Shown here: positions 53,197 through 64,000 of the stretch, piece by piece | Layout: each line of letters starts with the position of its first letter | Numbering within the stretch: the stretch's first letter is position 1 | Source of the DNA: Orychophragmus violaceus | Taxonomy: Eukaryota > Streptophyta > Magnoliopsida > Brassicales > Brassicaceae | Assembly (NCBI GenBank): GCA_030180135.1 | Contig: CM058230.1 | Coordinates: forward strand, 11,285,082-11,349,081 | DNA: 64,000 nt | Direction: 5' to 3' | Notes under the pieces: generated by a model | Databases searched by the model: none | What the model was told of the DNA's origin: nothing | Seen by the model: the letters and a program-made list of their open reading frames with translations, nothing else | Translations under genes and position numbers: made by a program

Positions 53197-56100
53197 ATGT
53201 CAAGCGACAGCGACGAAGATGAGCTCCTTCAAATGGCGTTGAAGGAGCAATCGCAGAGAGATCTTAACTATCAGAAGCCTTCTTCCGCCAATTCACGCAA
53301 GCCCGTCGCCAATTTGGTGCAGCAGCCACGGCAACAGAAGAAACCGGCAGCTCCTCCGCCGAAGAAGTCAATGGGAGGTGCGGCTGCGGCAAGGAAGCCA
53401 TCGATGGATGAGGACGATGAATCGGAGGTGGAATTGCTCAGCATTTCGAGCGGGGATGAGGATGTGGGGAATGATCGGGTGATAGGTGGTTCTGACGGTG
53501 GCAGGGGCAAAGGAAGAGGCGGAAGTGGCAGGGTGGGAGGAAGATCGCGGAAGGAAGATGACGGAGCTTGGGATGGATTGGAGCCCGATTGCTGGAAACG
53601 AGTAAATGAAGCTGAGGTACGTATCTATCACATCTGGATTTATCTGGCTTCAATTTGCTTTTGGTAAGAACTAAGATTATGTTTGGCTGTGGTTGTGTTT
53701 GTTGCATCGTTTGATTTGAAGCAGTCTTAGGTATTTGCTTCTTTGCTCTGAGTTTATGGCATCATGCAGATTCAGCTGGAAATGTGAACATTTTAATCTA
53801 ACGCTGATGACATTTGGCAGCTTGCCCGCAGGGTTCGTGATATGCGGGAGTCGAGAACAGCACCATCTGTGACTGAGAAGCTTGAGCGGAAGGGGTCTGG
53901 AGCTGGCAAGAAAGCGGTTCTTACCAGTTTGCAATCATTCCCTCGTGGCATGGAATGCATTGATCCACTAAAATTAGGGTACTTCCACTTGTTTGTGTTG
54001 CTTACTTCGAAAGTTAATCGTATACTTTATTCTAGTTCAGAGAACATGATATGTGAGGCGTATCTAAAGATGGATTTTTGTGTACCTCGTAGGATAATAG
54101 ATAACAAGACACTGAGATTAATCACTGAATCATCAGAAAGTCTTTCAAAAGCTGAGAAAGTGGATAATGGACTTCGGGGTATGTATTTCTTCATGACCAT
54201 GCTTACAACTTGGACTTGATCATTAGCTCTTACAAACGACTTGAACTTTCTCCTGGCTACTCGATGTACAACTTCCGGTTTTCTATATCTTAATTATACT
54301 CGTCTGAGAATATGCAGAAAAATTGGTGTACATCTCTGATCATTTCGATCCCAAGTTATTTCTTTCTCGCATTCACCAAGAGACAAGTGCAGCGGACTTG
54401 GAAACTGGTGCCCTTGCCCTGAAAAGTGACTTAAAGGGCCGTAATTTGCAAAAGAAACAATTGGTGAAAGATAATTTTGACTGCTTCGTCTCGTGTAAAA
54501 CAACAATTGATGGTATGAATTATTACACTCAAATGGTTAGCTTATCTTTGCTTCAATATTTTCTCTTGTTGATGTGAAGACTACTACCTTTCTTTACAGA
54601 TATTGAATCAAAACTAAAACGGATCGAAGATGATCCAGAAGGATCGGGAACTACTCATTTGTTCAACTGTATGAAGAGTGTGACATCACGGGCTAATCTT
54701 GCTTTTGAGCCACTTTTTGAGAGACAGGTTGGTAGTGGTTACACACTATTAGTTTTGGTGTGTTGTAAGCCTCTTGTTATCCGCTGAAGCCTTTTTTCAA
54801 CCAATACTCTTAGGCTCAAGCTGAAAAGATCAGGTCTGTACAAGGAATGCTTCAGAGATTCCGAACACTCTTCAATCTACCCAGTATAATTCGTAGCAGT
54901 ATTAGCAAAGGCGAGTATGATTTGGCTGTTCGAGAATACAAGAAGGCGAAGTCTATTGCTCTCCCTTCTCATGTATGCTACAGATACCACTCATGTTTCC
55001 CTCAGCATTCACTTGTTAGAAAATTATCCACTTGCATTACGAAGCTCTTGAAAGCATAGAGTAACACGTTGCTTACAGGTAAATATACTCAAGCGCGTAC
55101 TCGAGGAGGTTGAGAAAGTGATGCAGGAGTTTAAAGGCACCCTTTACAGATCTATGGAAGATCCAGATATAGATTTTACGACTGTAAGTTAACACCTCCA
55201 CTCTAATGTAATGTACTAATGACAGGGTACTGTTGAAATAAGTTTAGGATGGCCTGGTGCTTTTGTTATAAAATCGCTATCAGTTTCCAAGTGTTCTCTC
55301 TCCATTCTCTTCCTCTCCTTGACGCTAAAATTTGTTTGCTTAATTTAGCTGGAAAACACTGTGAGACTTTTGCTGGAGCTGGAGCCTGAATCGGATCCTG
55401 TTTGGCATTACTTAAATGTTCAGGTTAGTGCAGTAGATGTTGTTGCTCTTTCCTCTACGGCTTTCCTACGTTAGTGCAGACTAGCGTCTGGATTCCTCTT
55501 TTCTCTACGGATTTCCTACGTTTGTACTGAATAGTGTCTGGTTTCCTGATAGTTTTGATTTTAAATCCGAAGGTGGTTCTCTTAGCCTCTGCTACTTTGC
55601 GTTTCTGTCGTTAATTATTGTGGTCTTACTTTACACCTCTTTAGAAACACACACTATATTTAATTTCCCAGACTATTTGTGGAAGTGTGTGTATAAGGTT
55701 TTCTGGTTTGGTTCTTTCTTTTATCAGAATCAAAGAATCCATGGGCTTCTTGAAAAGTGTACATTTGATCATGAAGCAAGGATGGAAATTTTGCGCAACC
55801 AGGTGCATGAGAGAGCTCTCTCTGACGCGAAGTGGCGACAAATCCAACAAAATGGTGTTCAACTTGTGAGTGTAACTGCTGCTATATTATTGCAATATAA
55901 GCAAGATTCAGGTGTACAGATGATAACAATTTTTACTTTCTTCAATCTTTCAGTCAGATGACACGTGTTCTGTGGAAGATAACCAAATTCAAGTTGACCT
56001 ACCATCAGTAGAGTCAGCGGGCAAAGAAAATGATGTGTTGAGGGGAAGATATATCAAAAGATTGACTGCTGTAATCGTATATCACCTCCCGGCGTTTTGG

Positions 56101-59100
56101 AAAACAGCTCTTTCTATTTTCAGTGGGAAATTTGCCAAGGTACATGATGCTCCTATGTTTTCTGTTCCTGCAATAGATTAACTCTGTGTATTATAATCTC
56201 ATAAGCTGAGGGTAGTACCTATTTCTTTCTTTACTCGAATGGAAGTAAATTGATAAGCATAAATCTAGTTCCTCTTTACTACTTCAGTTGCAAGTTTACA
56301 ACCTAGTCGATGTAATTTTCGAGGTGTCAATCCACTCGGGTGATCAAACGCACTAAGAATACAAATGTTTTATTAGTCTAAGCGCAATCAAGTTGAGTTT
56401 GTGAGTTTATTCCTAAACTAACAATAGTAACAAATTCCAAACATATTTAACTTGATAAAATAACAATTATGAGATTAATACAGAGCTAGAACAAGATACA
56501 AAACAGAGCAACAAGTGATTGAAAACAATTGATTAAAAGATAAGCTCCTTGGGTTGAGTTTCGGTTCGGGTGATCAATTAATTGTTCAGAAACATTAAGC
56601 AACTATGGGTGATTTCTTAGGCCAAGAACAACAAACAAAGTTCCTCCACTCTCGTGATAGCAACCCTATATCTATCAAGCATTAACATCAACTCTCGTTG
56701 GCAATTTCAAGATAAATATGCATTATTACCAAGTTCTTATTACCACTAAACACCTTAAACATCAACTCTCGTTGGTTAAGAATGTAAAGCACTTAACAGA
56801 GATTCGAACATAAACTACACCTCTCGGTGCTAGCAATATTTAGGATCAAGGAATTGATTAGCTACTTCAATCCTAGCATTAAGAACTTCTAGCAAGTAAG
56901 AAATCAAGCTCCCAAGTTCTAAGCAACCTAAACCATGTTTTGAATCACCCTTACCTTTCCTCAACCCAGAAACTTAAAGAAAACTACTCTCTAGCCATAG
57001 CAAACATCAAACAAAACATGATTCAACAAGAAAATAAGATGAACAAGAAAAAGAACTCAAGAACTAAAATTGCATAAAAAAGATTGAAATCTTTTGAGAG
57101 AATTGTTTACAAAATGTGATATGGCTCTTCATACACACTAAGAGCCCTTAAATAGATCTAAAAACGTGCAATGGTCGACCACAAACACATGGGGTGGTCT
57201 ACAAGCCAAAAGTAAAAGAAAAAGAGGCATGTGTGAAAAAGTAGGTTCACAGCGGCCTGGGGAGGCCGCTGCGGAACCCCGCTATGAATGCCCAGCGGCC
57301 TGGGTGAGTCGCTGCGCGGGCCGCTGGATAATTTGGTCTTCCGCGTGTCCTTCGTAGCGACCTGGGGTGGCCGCTGCGAGAGGCCGCTATGGGTGCCCAG
57401 CGGCCTGGAGATGCCGCTGTGCCAGCCGCTGGAGAATTGTGTCTTTCGCGTGTCCTTCATAGCGGCCTGGGGAGGCCGCTGCGAGAGCCCGCTGTGAGGT
57501 TCCAGCTCGATCCTTAGCTGTTTTTCCACTTTGTCAAGGTGCTCCTTTGGTCCCTACCTTCTCCACCATTCCTTGGTGCTCCTTTTGGTCATCCACCACC
57601 TACAAAAAGAACAAACAAAGCACACCTAACCTAATGATGCCTAAATGCACTAACCTAAAGTTAAGACACAATAATGTTGTCTAAATGCTTTTCCTAAAGC
57701 TAAATAACACTCTTAATCATACCTAAAAATACTCAAAAACACAACACATCATAAATCTTTACTTTTTATTGAATTCTACCATTTCAGTCTTCTCAAGTTA
57801 GTGATACTTCGGCCAGCAGATCTGAGGAGAAGGCGGAAGAGGCGAGGTATTCAACTCATTCTTTGGAAGAAGTTGCTGGGATGATACGCAATACCATTTC
57901 CGTTTATGAAGCAAAGGTCATCTCCTTGACTCTTTTTTCTGTCAACTGATCGTTTCAGTAGAGTTTTTCTTTGCCATACTGGAAAGATGAACCCTGCGTC
58001 TCTTCCATGCATTGGTTCTAATACCTTTGTCCATTATTGCTTGTGAAGGTGCAAAGCACATTTCATGATTTTGACGAATCATACATTCTTCACCCATACA
58101 TGAGTGATACCATCAAAGAAGTATCAAAAGCATGCCAAGCTTTTGAGGCGAAAGAGTCAGCTCCTCATAGTGCTGGTATTTGAATATTTTTTAAGCTTGG
58201 GCTTGTTGTTTCGCTGAAGTATACTGAAATTCTGTATACACTTTGGTTCTGGCAGTCATGGCACTACGAAAAGTTAAGTTGGAAATCACTAAAATATACA
58301 TCCAAAGGCTTTGCTCTTGGATGAGGGCGTCTACAGAAGGAATATCAAAGGAGGAGACGTGGATCCCAGTTTCTATTCTTGAAAGGAATAAATCTTCATA
58401 TTCCATCTCTTACCTGCCCCTTGCATTCCGTTCAATTATTGTCTCTGGGATGGAACAAATTAATCTGTAAGTTCCTAGCATCTTGCAGTTACTTGTATGT
58501 ACAAATACTTAACCTTGTCACTAAGAGTTAACGATTCCAGCTAGACAGTACTCGAGGATTTGATGATCTATCTCTCTCTAATTAGAGAACAAAAATGTCA
58601 GTTGCCAAATTGCCATTTTTATGATTCTGTTTGTCCGTATCATTATGACCATTTATATTCATATGACTAGTTTCCACGTGAAGAATATGATACATGCTAT
58701 CTCATGTTGGATTACAGAACTTATTTGTGTCATATTTTGATACTCAGAAAATGAACCGTAACTGCAGTTTCAGAGATATTCAGAGAATCGCATATGCAAT
58801 TGTGTACCACTAATTTCCGTGTTTCTGATTTCTGGATATGCCTTTTCCAGGATGATTCTGTCTTTAAAAGGTGAAGCTGCTAGATCAGAAGATATGTTTG
58901 CCCATATTGAGGAAATCCTGATATCTGTTCGACTTGCCTTTTTGAACTGCTTTCTGGATTTTGCTGGTAAGCCTTTTACACCAAACTTCCGTGATGGTAC
59001 ACGTATAGAGATGCCCACACATTCATGTGGGCAGACAAAAGTAACATTTATGCGGATAAAGCCAGATGCTAACACTAGAATGATTATGTTGATATGCTTG

Positions 59101-60886
59101 TTGCCTTTTGCATATATCAGCTCACTTGGAGCAAATCGGTGCTGACCTTTCTCAAGGCACCTCAAAGCGAGATAGTTGGCAAAATGGATATTCCAACGAC
59201 CACCAGGCAGAACTATCAATCAGTGCTCCTGAAAGTGTTGTTGATCCTCACAGGCAATTGTTGATGATCTTAAGTAATATAGGTTATTGCAAAGACGAAC
59301 TTGCCTCTGAGCTTTACAACAAGTACAAATATACCTGGTTACAGTCTAGGTGGGTATCTTTCTTACTTGACTTTGTAATATCCAGTAGAGAGGCTGGACA
59401 AACTCAGTCATGCTTATTTGTCTCAAGTCTCAACCATGATAGCTAGAACCAATGTCTTAATTTTCTGATCAGAATCTTGAATGTCAATGTGAGAAGTTAA
59501 CTGGCTAATCCTTTTGTCTCTTAAATTTTGCAGGGGAAGTGACGAAGACACCAGTGATCTTCAAGATCTAATAATGTCTTTCTCTGGGCTTGGAGAGAAG
59601 GTGCTCGAACATTACACTTTTGCTAAGGTAACGTTTAATGTACTAGCCTCCATTAAACAATAAAAAAGCAATGTTCCTTTTCTAAACCCTTCTCTTATAA
59701 TTTGCATCTATATCTCTTATACCTAGGCAAACTTGATCAGAACAGCTGCAACGAATTATTTGCTGGACTCTGGTATTCAGTGGGGTGCAGCGCCTCCAGT
59801 AAAAGTAAGTAGCAAGTTCACTCTTAGTTATGACTTTCTTGTTCCTTAGAAGAGTGAATGAAAAGAACATTTTAGCATCATCTCTGAACGAACGATAACT
59901 AAACCTCTCCTTCAGGGCATACGAGATGCTGCTGTTGAGCTGTTACACACTCTGGTTGCTGTTCATGCAGAGGTAATATCATTTCTTCATTGTACCAAGA
60001 GAGTTAGTTTGACAATTAGACATTTGAATTTCTGTAACAATTTCTTCTTACCACCACACTCGACTGTTAGTGCAAAACCCGTTAATTTTATTCTGAGAAC
60101 TATAACTGCAGGTATTTGCGGGTGCCAAACCACTCCTGGGCAAAATTCTTGGGACGTTGCTCGAAGGTCTGATTGATACTTTTCTTAGTCTTCTGGAGGA
60201 AAACAGATCTGACGACCTGAGCTTAATAGATGCAAATGGTTTCTGCCAATTGATGCTTGAGGTAAACTTGTTGCGTCTTCTCAACTATATTTAGCGAGTG
60301 GGTTAATAGTTAAGTAGTTATGTTGTTTATCTGTTATCACCAATTGATAATGCAGCTCGAGTATTTTGAGACAATACTGAAACCATATTTGACGGTGGAT
60401 GCAACCGAGTCTCTCAAGTCTCTGCAAGGAGCTGTGTTGGAGAAAGCTATAGAGAGCATTAGCGAGACAGTCGAGAACAATCCAGGAGGGCATCATCGGA
60501 AACCAACACGTGGAAGCGAAGACGCAGTTTCAGATGACAAACAATCATCTGTATCTCCAGATGATCTCCTTGTAAGCCTATTCATTCCTTTAACACCACT
60601 GGATATTTACCATTTTCAAAGCTACGGATTCAGCTAAAAGTCTAATTGGTTACTGGTGATTTAGGCTCTTGCGCAGCAATGTAGTAGCGAAATGCTTCAG
60701 TTGGAGCTAGAGAAGACTCGTTTGAACAGTGCATGTTTCGGTGAGACCATCCCGTTAGATTCAATGCCGCCAGTAGCCAATTCTGCCTACTCGTCTTCCA
60801 GAGCATCAATGGATTCTCCGAGCAGAAACTACAGAGAGGCGCAATCAGTGGGTTCTCCAGTTAGAGTCAGACCCAGACGAAGATAA
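53197..60886 (+). CDS. SEC5B: Exocyst complex component SEC5
   Basis: 21 exons by GT/AG and frame: 53197-53616, 53821-53978, 54093-54178, 54318-54512, 54600-54727, 54814-54972, 55079-55183, 55349-55423, 55728-55865, 55954-56139, 57788-57916, 58049-58175, 58256-58466, 58851-58966, 59121-59349, 59534-59627, 59727-59804, 59916-59972, 60112-60261, 60356-60571, 60665-60886. They sum to 3,279 nt, or 1,092 residues, about the length of Arabidopsis SEC5A/B. The acidic start MSSDSDEDELLQMAL and the helical rod (LQRFRTLFNLPSIIRSSISKGEYDLAVREY) are characteristic. SEC5 is part of the octameric exocyst that tethers secretory vesicles to the plasma membrane in pollen tube, root hair and cell-plate growth. 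Intron 10 carries a solo LTR. The frame is intact. Choice of SEC5B over SEC5A rests on neighbours. Confidence 0.93.
56251..57751 (-). mobile_element. Solo LTR in SEC5 intron 10
   Basis: On the minus strand it runs TGATGTGTTGTG... to ...GCTTATCA, 1,501 bp, flanked by the duplication TAAAT (56,246-56,250 and 57,752-57,756). Its 3' end resembles the Gypsy LTR end at 15,969 (ACTTGCA...TATCA), so it belongs to a related family. No internal sequence remains, as expected after LTR-LTR recombination. It contains an array of G/C-rich hairpins. Confidence 0.85.
57253..57505. repeat. Hairpin array AGCGGCCT...AGGCCGCT
   Basis: Five copies of an AGCGGCCTGGGGAGGCCGCT-type palindrome occur within the solo LTR, alternating with spacers of about 23 and 41 bp so that the larger unit repeats about every 104 bp. 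G+C content is far above the surroundings. Several copies carry a mismatch in one arm. Confidence 0.8.
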
Positions 60887-61326
60887 GACTATATCCTCGG
60901 AAGCTTGTCGGTTTTTATGATATACCAATACTCTCTTCATTACAACTTTTGATACCAATAATCTCTTCGTTTTACTAATTGATTTTATAAGCGTTTGTCC
61001 TTTTCGCTGTAAATTTACATGTTTAAAAATTACACAAGCTTTTGTTCTTGAAATCTACATTGTTTGCATTTTCATCCTCGTAAACCAAACCGTGAATCAA
61101 TTTAATGGTTCCGTTATTCAAACTGCAAACTGTAAGAAAGTCGACGACCATACTAAGTACGAAGGTCACGTTAACAAGGATTAGAATACGATATCTGCGC
61201 TACATTCAGTGAAAAAAAACAACACATAAATCAGAAGCCAAGTAATCATAAAGAGTGTTTCTACTTGGCTCCAGATTTGCTAGCTCAGATCAGATCCCAG
61301 TAGAGAAACAAACACTCTATTTGAAC

Positions 61327-62090
61327 TTATGTCGTCCTCAAAGGCGGCGACACCAAGATCACTCCATCTCCTCTCACGAATAGAAACGGAACCGTTCGCT
61401 TCGTTGTCTGAGAAAAACAAGCAAGTGTCATCGGCAGGAAGTAACATGGTAACACTAGTCTAATCATAAGCTAACACATCAAATTTGGAGCACAAATCAA
61501 ATTCCAGTTTGAGAAATGAGTAAACAGAGTAACTACAAAACTATGAACAGTATATGTTACAACAAATCTATGAATATGTATATTTTATCAGTCTATGTAA
61601 TCAGCACTATTTAAGATCAGATTTTCACTCAAACAAAGACATATGCTTATAGATATTGTGAAAGCTGAAATATTTTGAACGTTATTTATTAGTACTACTT
61701 TACAACCCTATATCAGATCATCAAATCCCAAAAACCTAACAGCCGATTAATAGTAACTCTTGTTTGAGTTGGAAAATGACATACCCGAACAATCTCTTCG
61801 TATGTCTCGTCATCGATTTCTACTGTCGTAATAACCTCTTCAACATCACCCAGAATCATATTCAAATGCTGATCAAAAGCCTGCAAACAAACAAAAGAAA
61901 GAACAAATTAAGCAACTTGGAATATGGAATCCAAATGGGAAAGAAAACAAGAAATTCGTTAAGAAAAACGAACGTGAAGCTTGCCGCGGAGTTCGCGGTC
62001 GGATCGGAGCTTGACATAGATTCTCTCTTCGATACTCAATCGAATCAGATCCAATGGCTCCCTAACGGTGGCGTCTTCCTCGACCGACAT
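61327..62090 (-). CDS. LSM3A: Sm-like protein LSM3
   Basis: Three exons: 61974-62090, 61785-61880 and 61327-61407, giving 97 residues, the usual LSM3 length. The Sm1 motif covers IYVKLRSDRELRGKLHAFDQHLNMILGDVEE and Sm2 is FLFVRGDGVILVSP near the C terminus. LSM3 is a shared subunit of the cytoplasmic LSM1-7 ring (mRNA decapping) and the nuclear LSM2-8 ring (U6 snRNA). The gene converges with SEC5 (441 bp between stops) and diverges from the trihelix gene. Neighbours suggest the Arabidopsis LSM3A (At1g21190) equivalent. Coding sequence is intact. Confidence 0.93.
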
Positions 62091-63238
62091 TTTTGATAAA
62101 ACTTCTCGGAGGGTTTTGGATTTGCGACGAAGAAGAGGAATAATAATTAGTCACCGATATGTCTTTCTGAGCTCACGCAATCATCGCCGTTGATTCCTAA
62201 AACTCAATTGCAAGATCTTACAATTCGGCTTTAAAATTTTTTTCGGGCTCCGATGAATTATTATGGGCTTTAAACTATTGAGACTGGCCCAATATACTCT
62301 CCCTTATAAAATTCCTCAGGTATTGAGGAGAACCTTCTGGCTGCGTCAGATATATCAGACGCTTTTGTCCGGTCAACATCAGATTCCTCTGTTTCAATTT
62401 GAGAAAATCATTTCTCGTTTTCTTATGCACCAAAGGTTAGAATCTTATTCTTTTCAAAAAGTAAATAAATTATTTCTTCGTCACGAGAATGGTTCACTTC
62501 ACACATCCATGTTCCCTATTTTTGCTAAAGAAATTAACGATCCGTAACACGCTGTTCATTTTCTTACTAATGAAAAACATATATACACCTCAATTTCTGT
62601 GGTTGTCATTTTGGGACGAAACAATAAGGTTTGCTCAAGAGCATTTAATTCTTCTATAATTAGTTAAAATCCGAACAAAATTTCCAAATTTATTTGATGA
62701 ATTTTCGATTCCTTGTTTTGCAAATTGATTGATTCCTGGCATTTGTAAGGTTCATGAACCATGATTTAGAGATACTATACCAAGTCCAATCACAAGCTAT
62801 ACATTTTTTAGTCAAGAAACAAAAATAATAATTATAATTTAATATTAGTGGAGCTAAAAATTTACTTTGACAAAAAAGAAAAAATTTTACTAGAAATTTG
62901 GACTTGAAAAGAAAATAAGTTTTACACAAAAGAAGAGCTTTTGGGATCTAGAGAGACAGAGAAAGTAGAGAGAGAGAAGCTGACCGGAGAAGACGAAGCA
63001 AGTTCATACTTTTGTTTGTGAGTTACTTCCTTTCTCTTTACTTATCTCTCACATTTACAGCTTCATCCTGATTGCTCTCACCTCTAAAGTTTCGATCTTT
63101 ACTTTCCAACGAGATCCAGTACTACTTTGTCTTACAATCACTTGAGATTTCGCATTTTTGTGAAAAGGTTAATGCTTTGTCGAATCGCTTCGTGATCTGA
63201 ATTCTTCTCGCATAGGAAGGGATTTGGGGTGATAAGAA
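62091..63238. promoter_or_regulatory. Divergent intergenic region LSM3 / trihelix gene
   Basis: Shared 5' region of two divergent genes. The right 300 bp hold a GAGAGA-rich leader (62,950-62,980) and a possible 5' UTR intron ending at an AG near 63,218, before the ATG at 63,239. The open frame at 62,263-62,547 matches nothing I recognise. Confidence 0.4.
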
Positions 63239-64000
63239 ATGGATGGGAATTTTCAGCAAGGAGGTGTTGTTCGTGGTGGAGCTTCTTCGTACGGAGGATT
63301 CGATCTGCAAGGTTCTACGAGAGTTCATCCTCCAGATTCCATGAATCAGCATCGACACAACAATCCCAATCCTCGTCCGCTTCACGAAGGTCTTCCCTTT
63401 ACTATGGTTACAGGTCAAACCTGCGATCATCACAACGTATCCATGACTGAGCAACATAAAGCCGAAAGAGAGAAAAACTCCGTGAGTGATGATGATGAAC
63501 CAAGTTTCAACGAGGAAGGTGGTGGTGATGGTCCTAACAAATCAGCTAAAGGGTCTCCATGGCAACGAGTGAAGTGGACTGATAAGATGGTGAAGTTGTT
63601 GATAACCGCTGTGTCTTATATAGGCGATGATTCAGCTATGGATACTGGTAGTAGAAGAAAGTTTGCAGCTTTACAGAAAAAGGGGAAATGGAAATCTGTT
63701 TCTAAAGTTATGGCTGAGAGAGGTTATCATGTTTCGCCTCAGCAATGTGAGGATAAGTTTAATGATTTGAATAAACGGTATAAGAAGCTTAATGATATGC
63801 TTGGTAGAGGAACTTCTTGTCAAGTTGTTGAGAATCCTGCGCTTTTGGATTCGATTGGGTATTTGAATGATAAAGAGAAGGATGATGTTAGAAAAATCAT
63901 GAGTTCCAAACATCTTTTCTATGAAGAGATGTGTTCTTATCACAATGGGAACAGATTGCATTTACCTCATGACTTTGCTTTGCAGCGGTCGCTACAGTTG
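63239..64000 (+). CDS. Trihelix-type DNA-binding protein, 5' part
   Basis: Open from ATG at 63,239 to the window edge, 254 codons without intron. After a Gly/Asn/His-rich, acidic N terminus, the block KGSPWQRVKWTDKMVKLLITAV (from about residue 110) starts a Myb/SANT-like trihelix region with conserved W residues (PWQRVKWT, GKWKSVSKVMAERG) and YHVSPQQCEDKFNDLNKRYKKL. A second helical block FYEEMCSYHNGNRLHLPHDF follows. It is probably a nuclear transcription factor. In Arabidopsis the corresponding neighbour of LSM3A is At1g21200. The C terminus lies outside the window. Confidence 0.85.
   Translation, partial: MDGNFQQGGVVRGGASSYGGFDLQGSTRVHPPDSMNQHRHNNPNPRPLHEGLPFTMVTGQTCDHHNVSMTEQHKAEREKNSVSDDDEPSFNEEGGGDGPNKSAKGSPWQRVKWTDKMVKLLITAVSYIGDDSAMDTGSRRKFAALQKKGKWKSVSKVMAERGYHVSPQQCEDKFNDLNKRYKKLNDMLGRGTSCQVVENPALLDSIGYLNDKEKDDVRKIMSSKHLFYEEMCSYHNGNRLHLPHDFALQRSLQL

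Noticed and set aside
57158..57529. 123-codon minus-strand frame with repeated QRPPQA motifs
   Set aside because: The repeats follow from the hairpin array of the solo LTR inside an intron. No sign of a real protein.
62263..62547. 94-codon open frame between LSM3 and the trihelix gene
   Set aside because: It vaguely recalls Copia C-terminal sequence, but no motif is clear enough to call.

Overview
The window is plant nuclear DNA, and its genes point to a Brassicaceae genome. Host genes are intron-rich with GT/AG junctions, and the rest is AT-rich and packed with LTR retrotransposons, LINE, SINE and Helitron remnants. The host genes, in order, are an indole glucosinolate O-methyltransferase (IGMT) array, a vacuolar iron transporter-like gene (VTL), an mTERF gene, the exocyst subunit SEC5, LSM3 and a trihelix-like DNA-binding protein. 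From memory this is the order in Arabidopsis thaliana chromosome 1 around At1g21100-At1g21200. Species identity cannot be set from this sequence.

Layout. 1-13,300: two intact minus-strand IGMT genes (8,053-9,333 and 11,638-12,963), an exon-1 relic of a third (about 1,497-1,683), and three related copies of IGMT upstream sequence. A 5'-truncated LINE (2,060-7,696) sits between the relic and the first gene. A complete Copia element (2,609-7,647, identical 424-bp LTRs) is inserted in its ORF. 13,650-25,680: a decayed minus-strand Copia is split inside its reverse transcriptase by a gag-protease-only Ty3/Gypsy element (14,753-21,461) and abuts a decayed plus-strand Copia with its 3' LTR. 25,700-28,900: AT-rich DNA with a minimal poly(A) retroposition scar and a non-autonomous Helitron enlarged by three tandem repeats. 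28,935-39,867: a Tat-type Gypsy on the minus strand with broken gag-pol and, between integrase and 3' LTR, a spliced gene on the opposite strand with its own TATA-like box. 40,358-40,597: a tRNA-derived SINE. 42,286-43,344: a poly(A) retroposon, perhaps Sadhu-like.

44,100-64,000 is gene-rich: VTL (44,598-45,209) with a duplicated promoter segment; mTERF (47,265-48,481, minus) with a 1-nt frameshift; a poorly understood minus-strand fragment (50,290-51,428); SEC5 (53,197-60,886, 21 exons, 1,092 codons) with a 1.5-kb solo LTR in intron 10; LSM3 (61,327-62,090, minus); and the 5' part of a trihelix-type gene (63,239 to the window end).

The host genes share a neighbourhood, not a pathway: glucosinolate methylation, vacuolar iron/metal transport, organellar gene expression, secretory vesicle tethering and mRNA decay/splicing. 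The transposons give a readable insertion history, because most boundaries keep target-site duplications (TSDs). The most unusual structures are the antisense spliced gene in the Tat element, the gag-TAA-protease element with its dispersed CGATCG motif, and the hairpin-array solo LTR inside SEC5.
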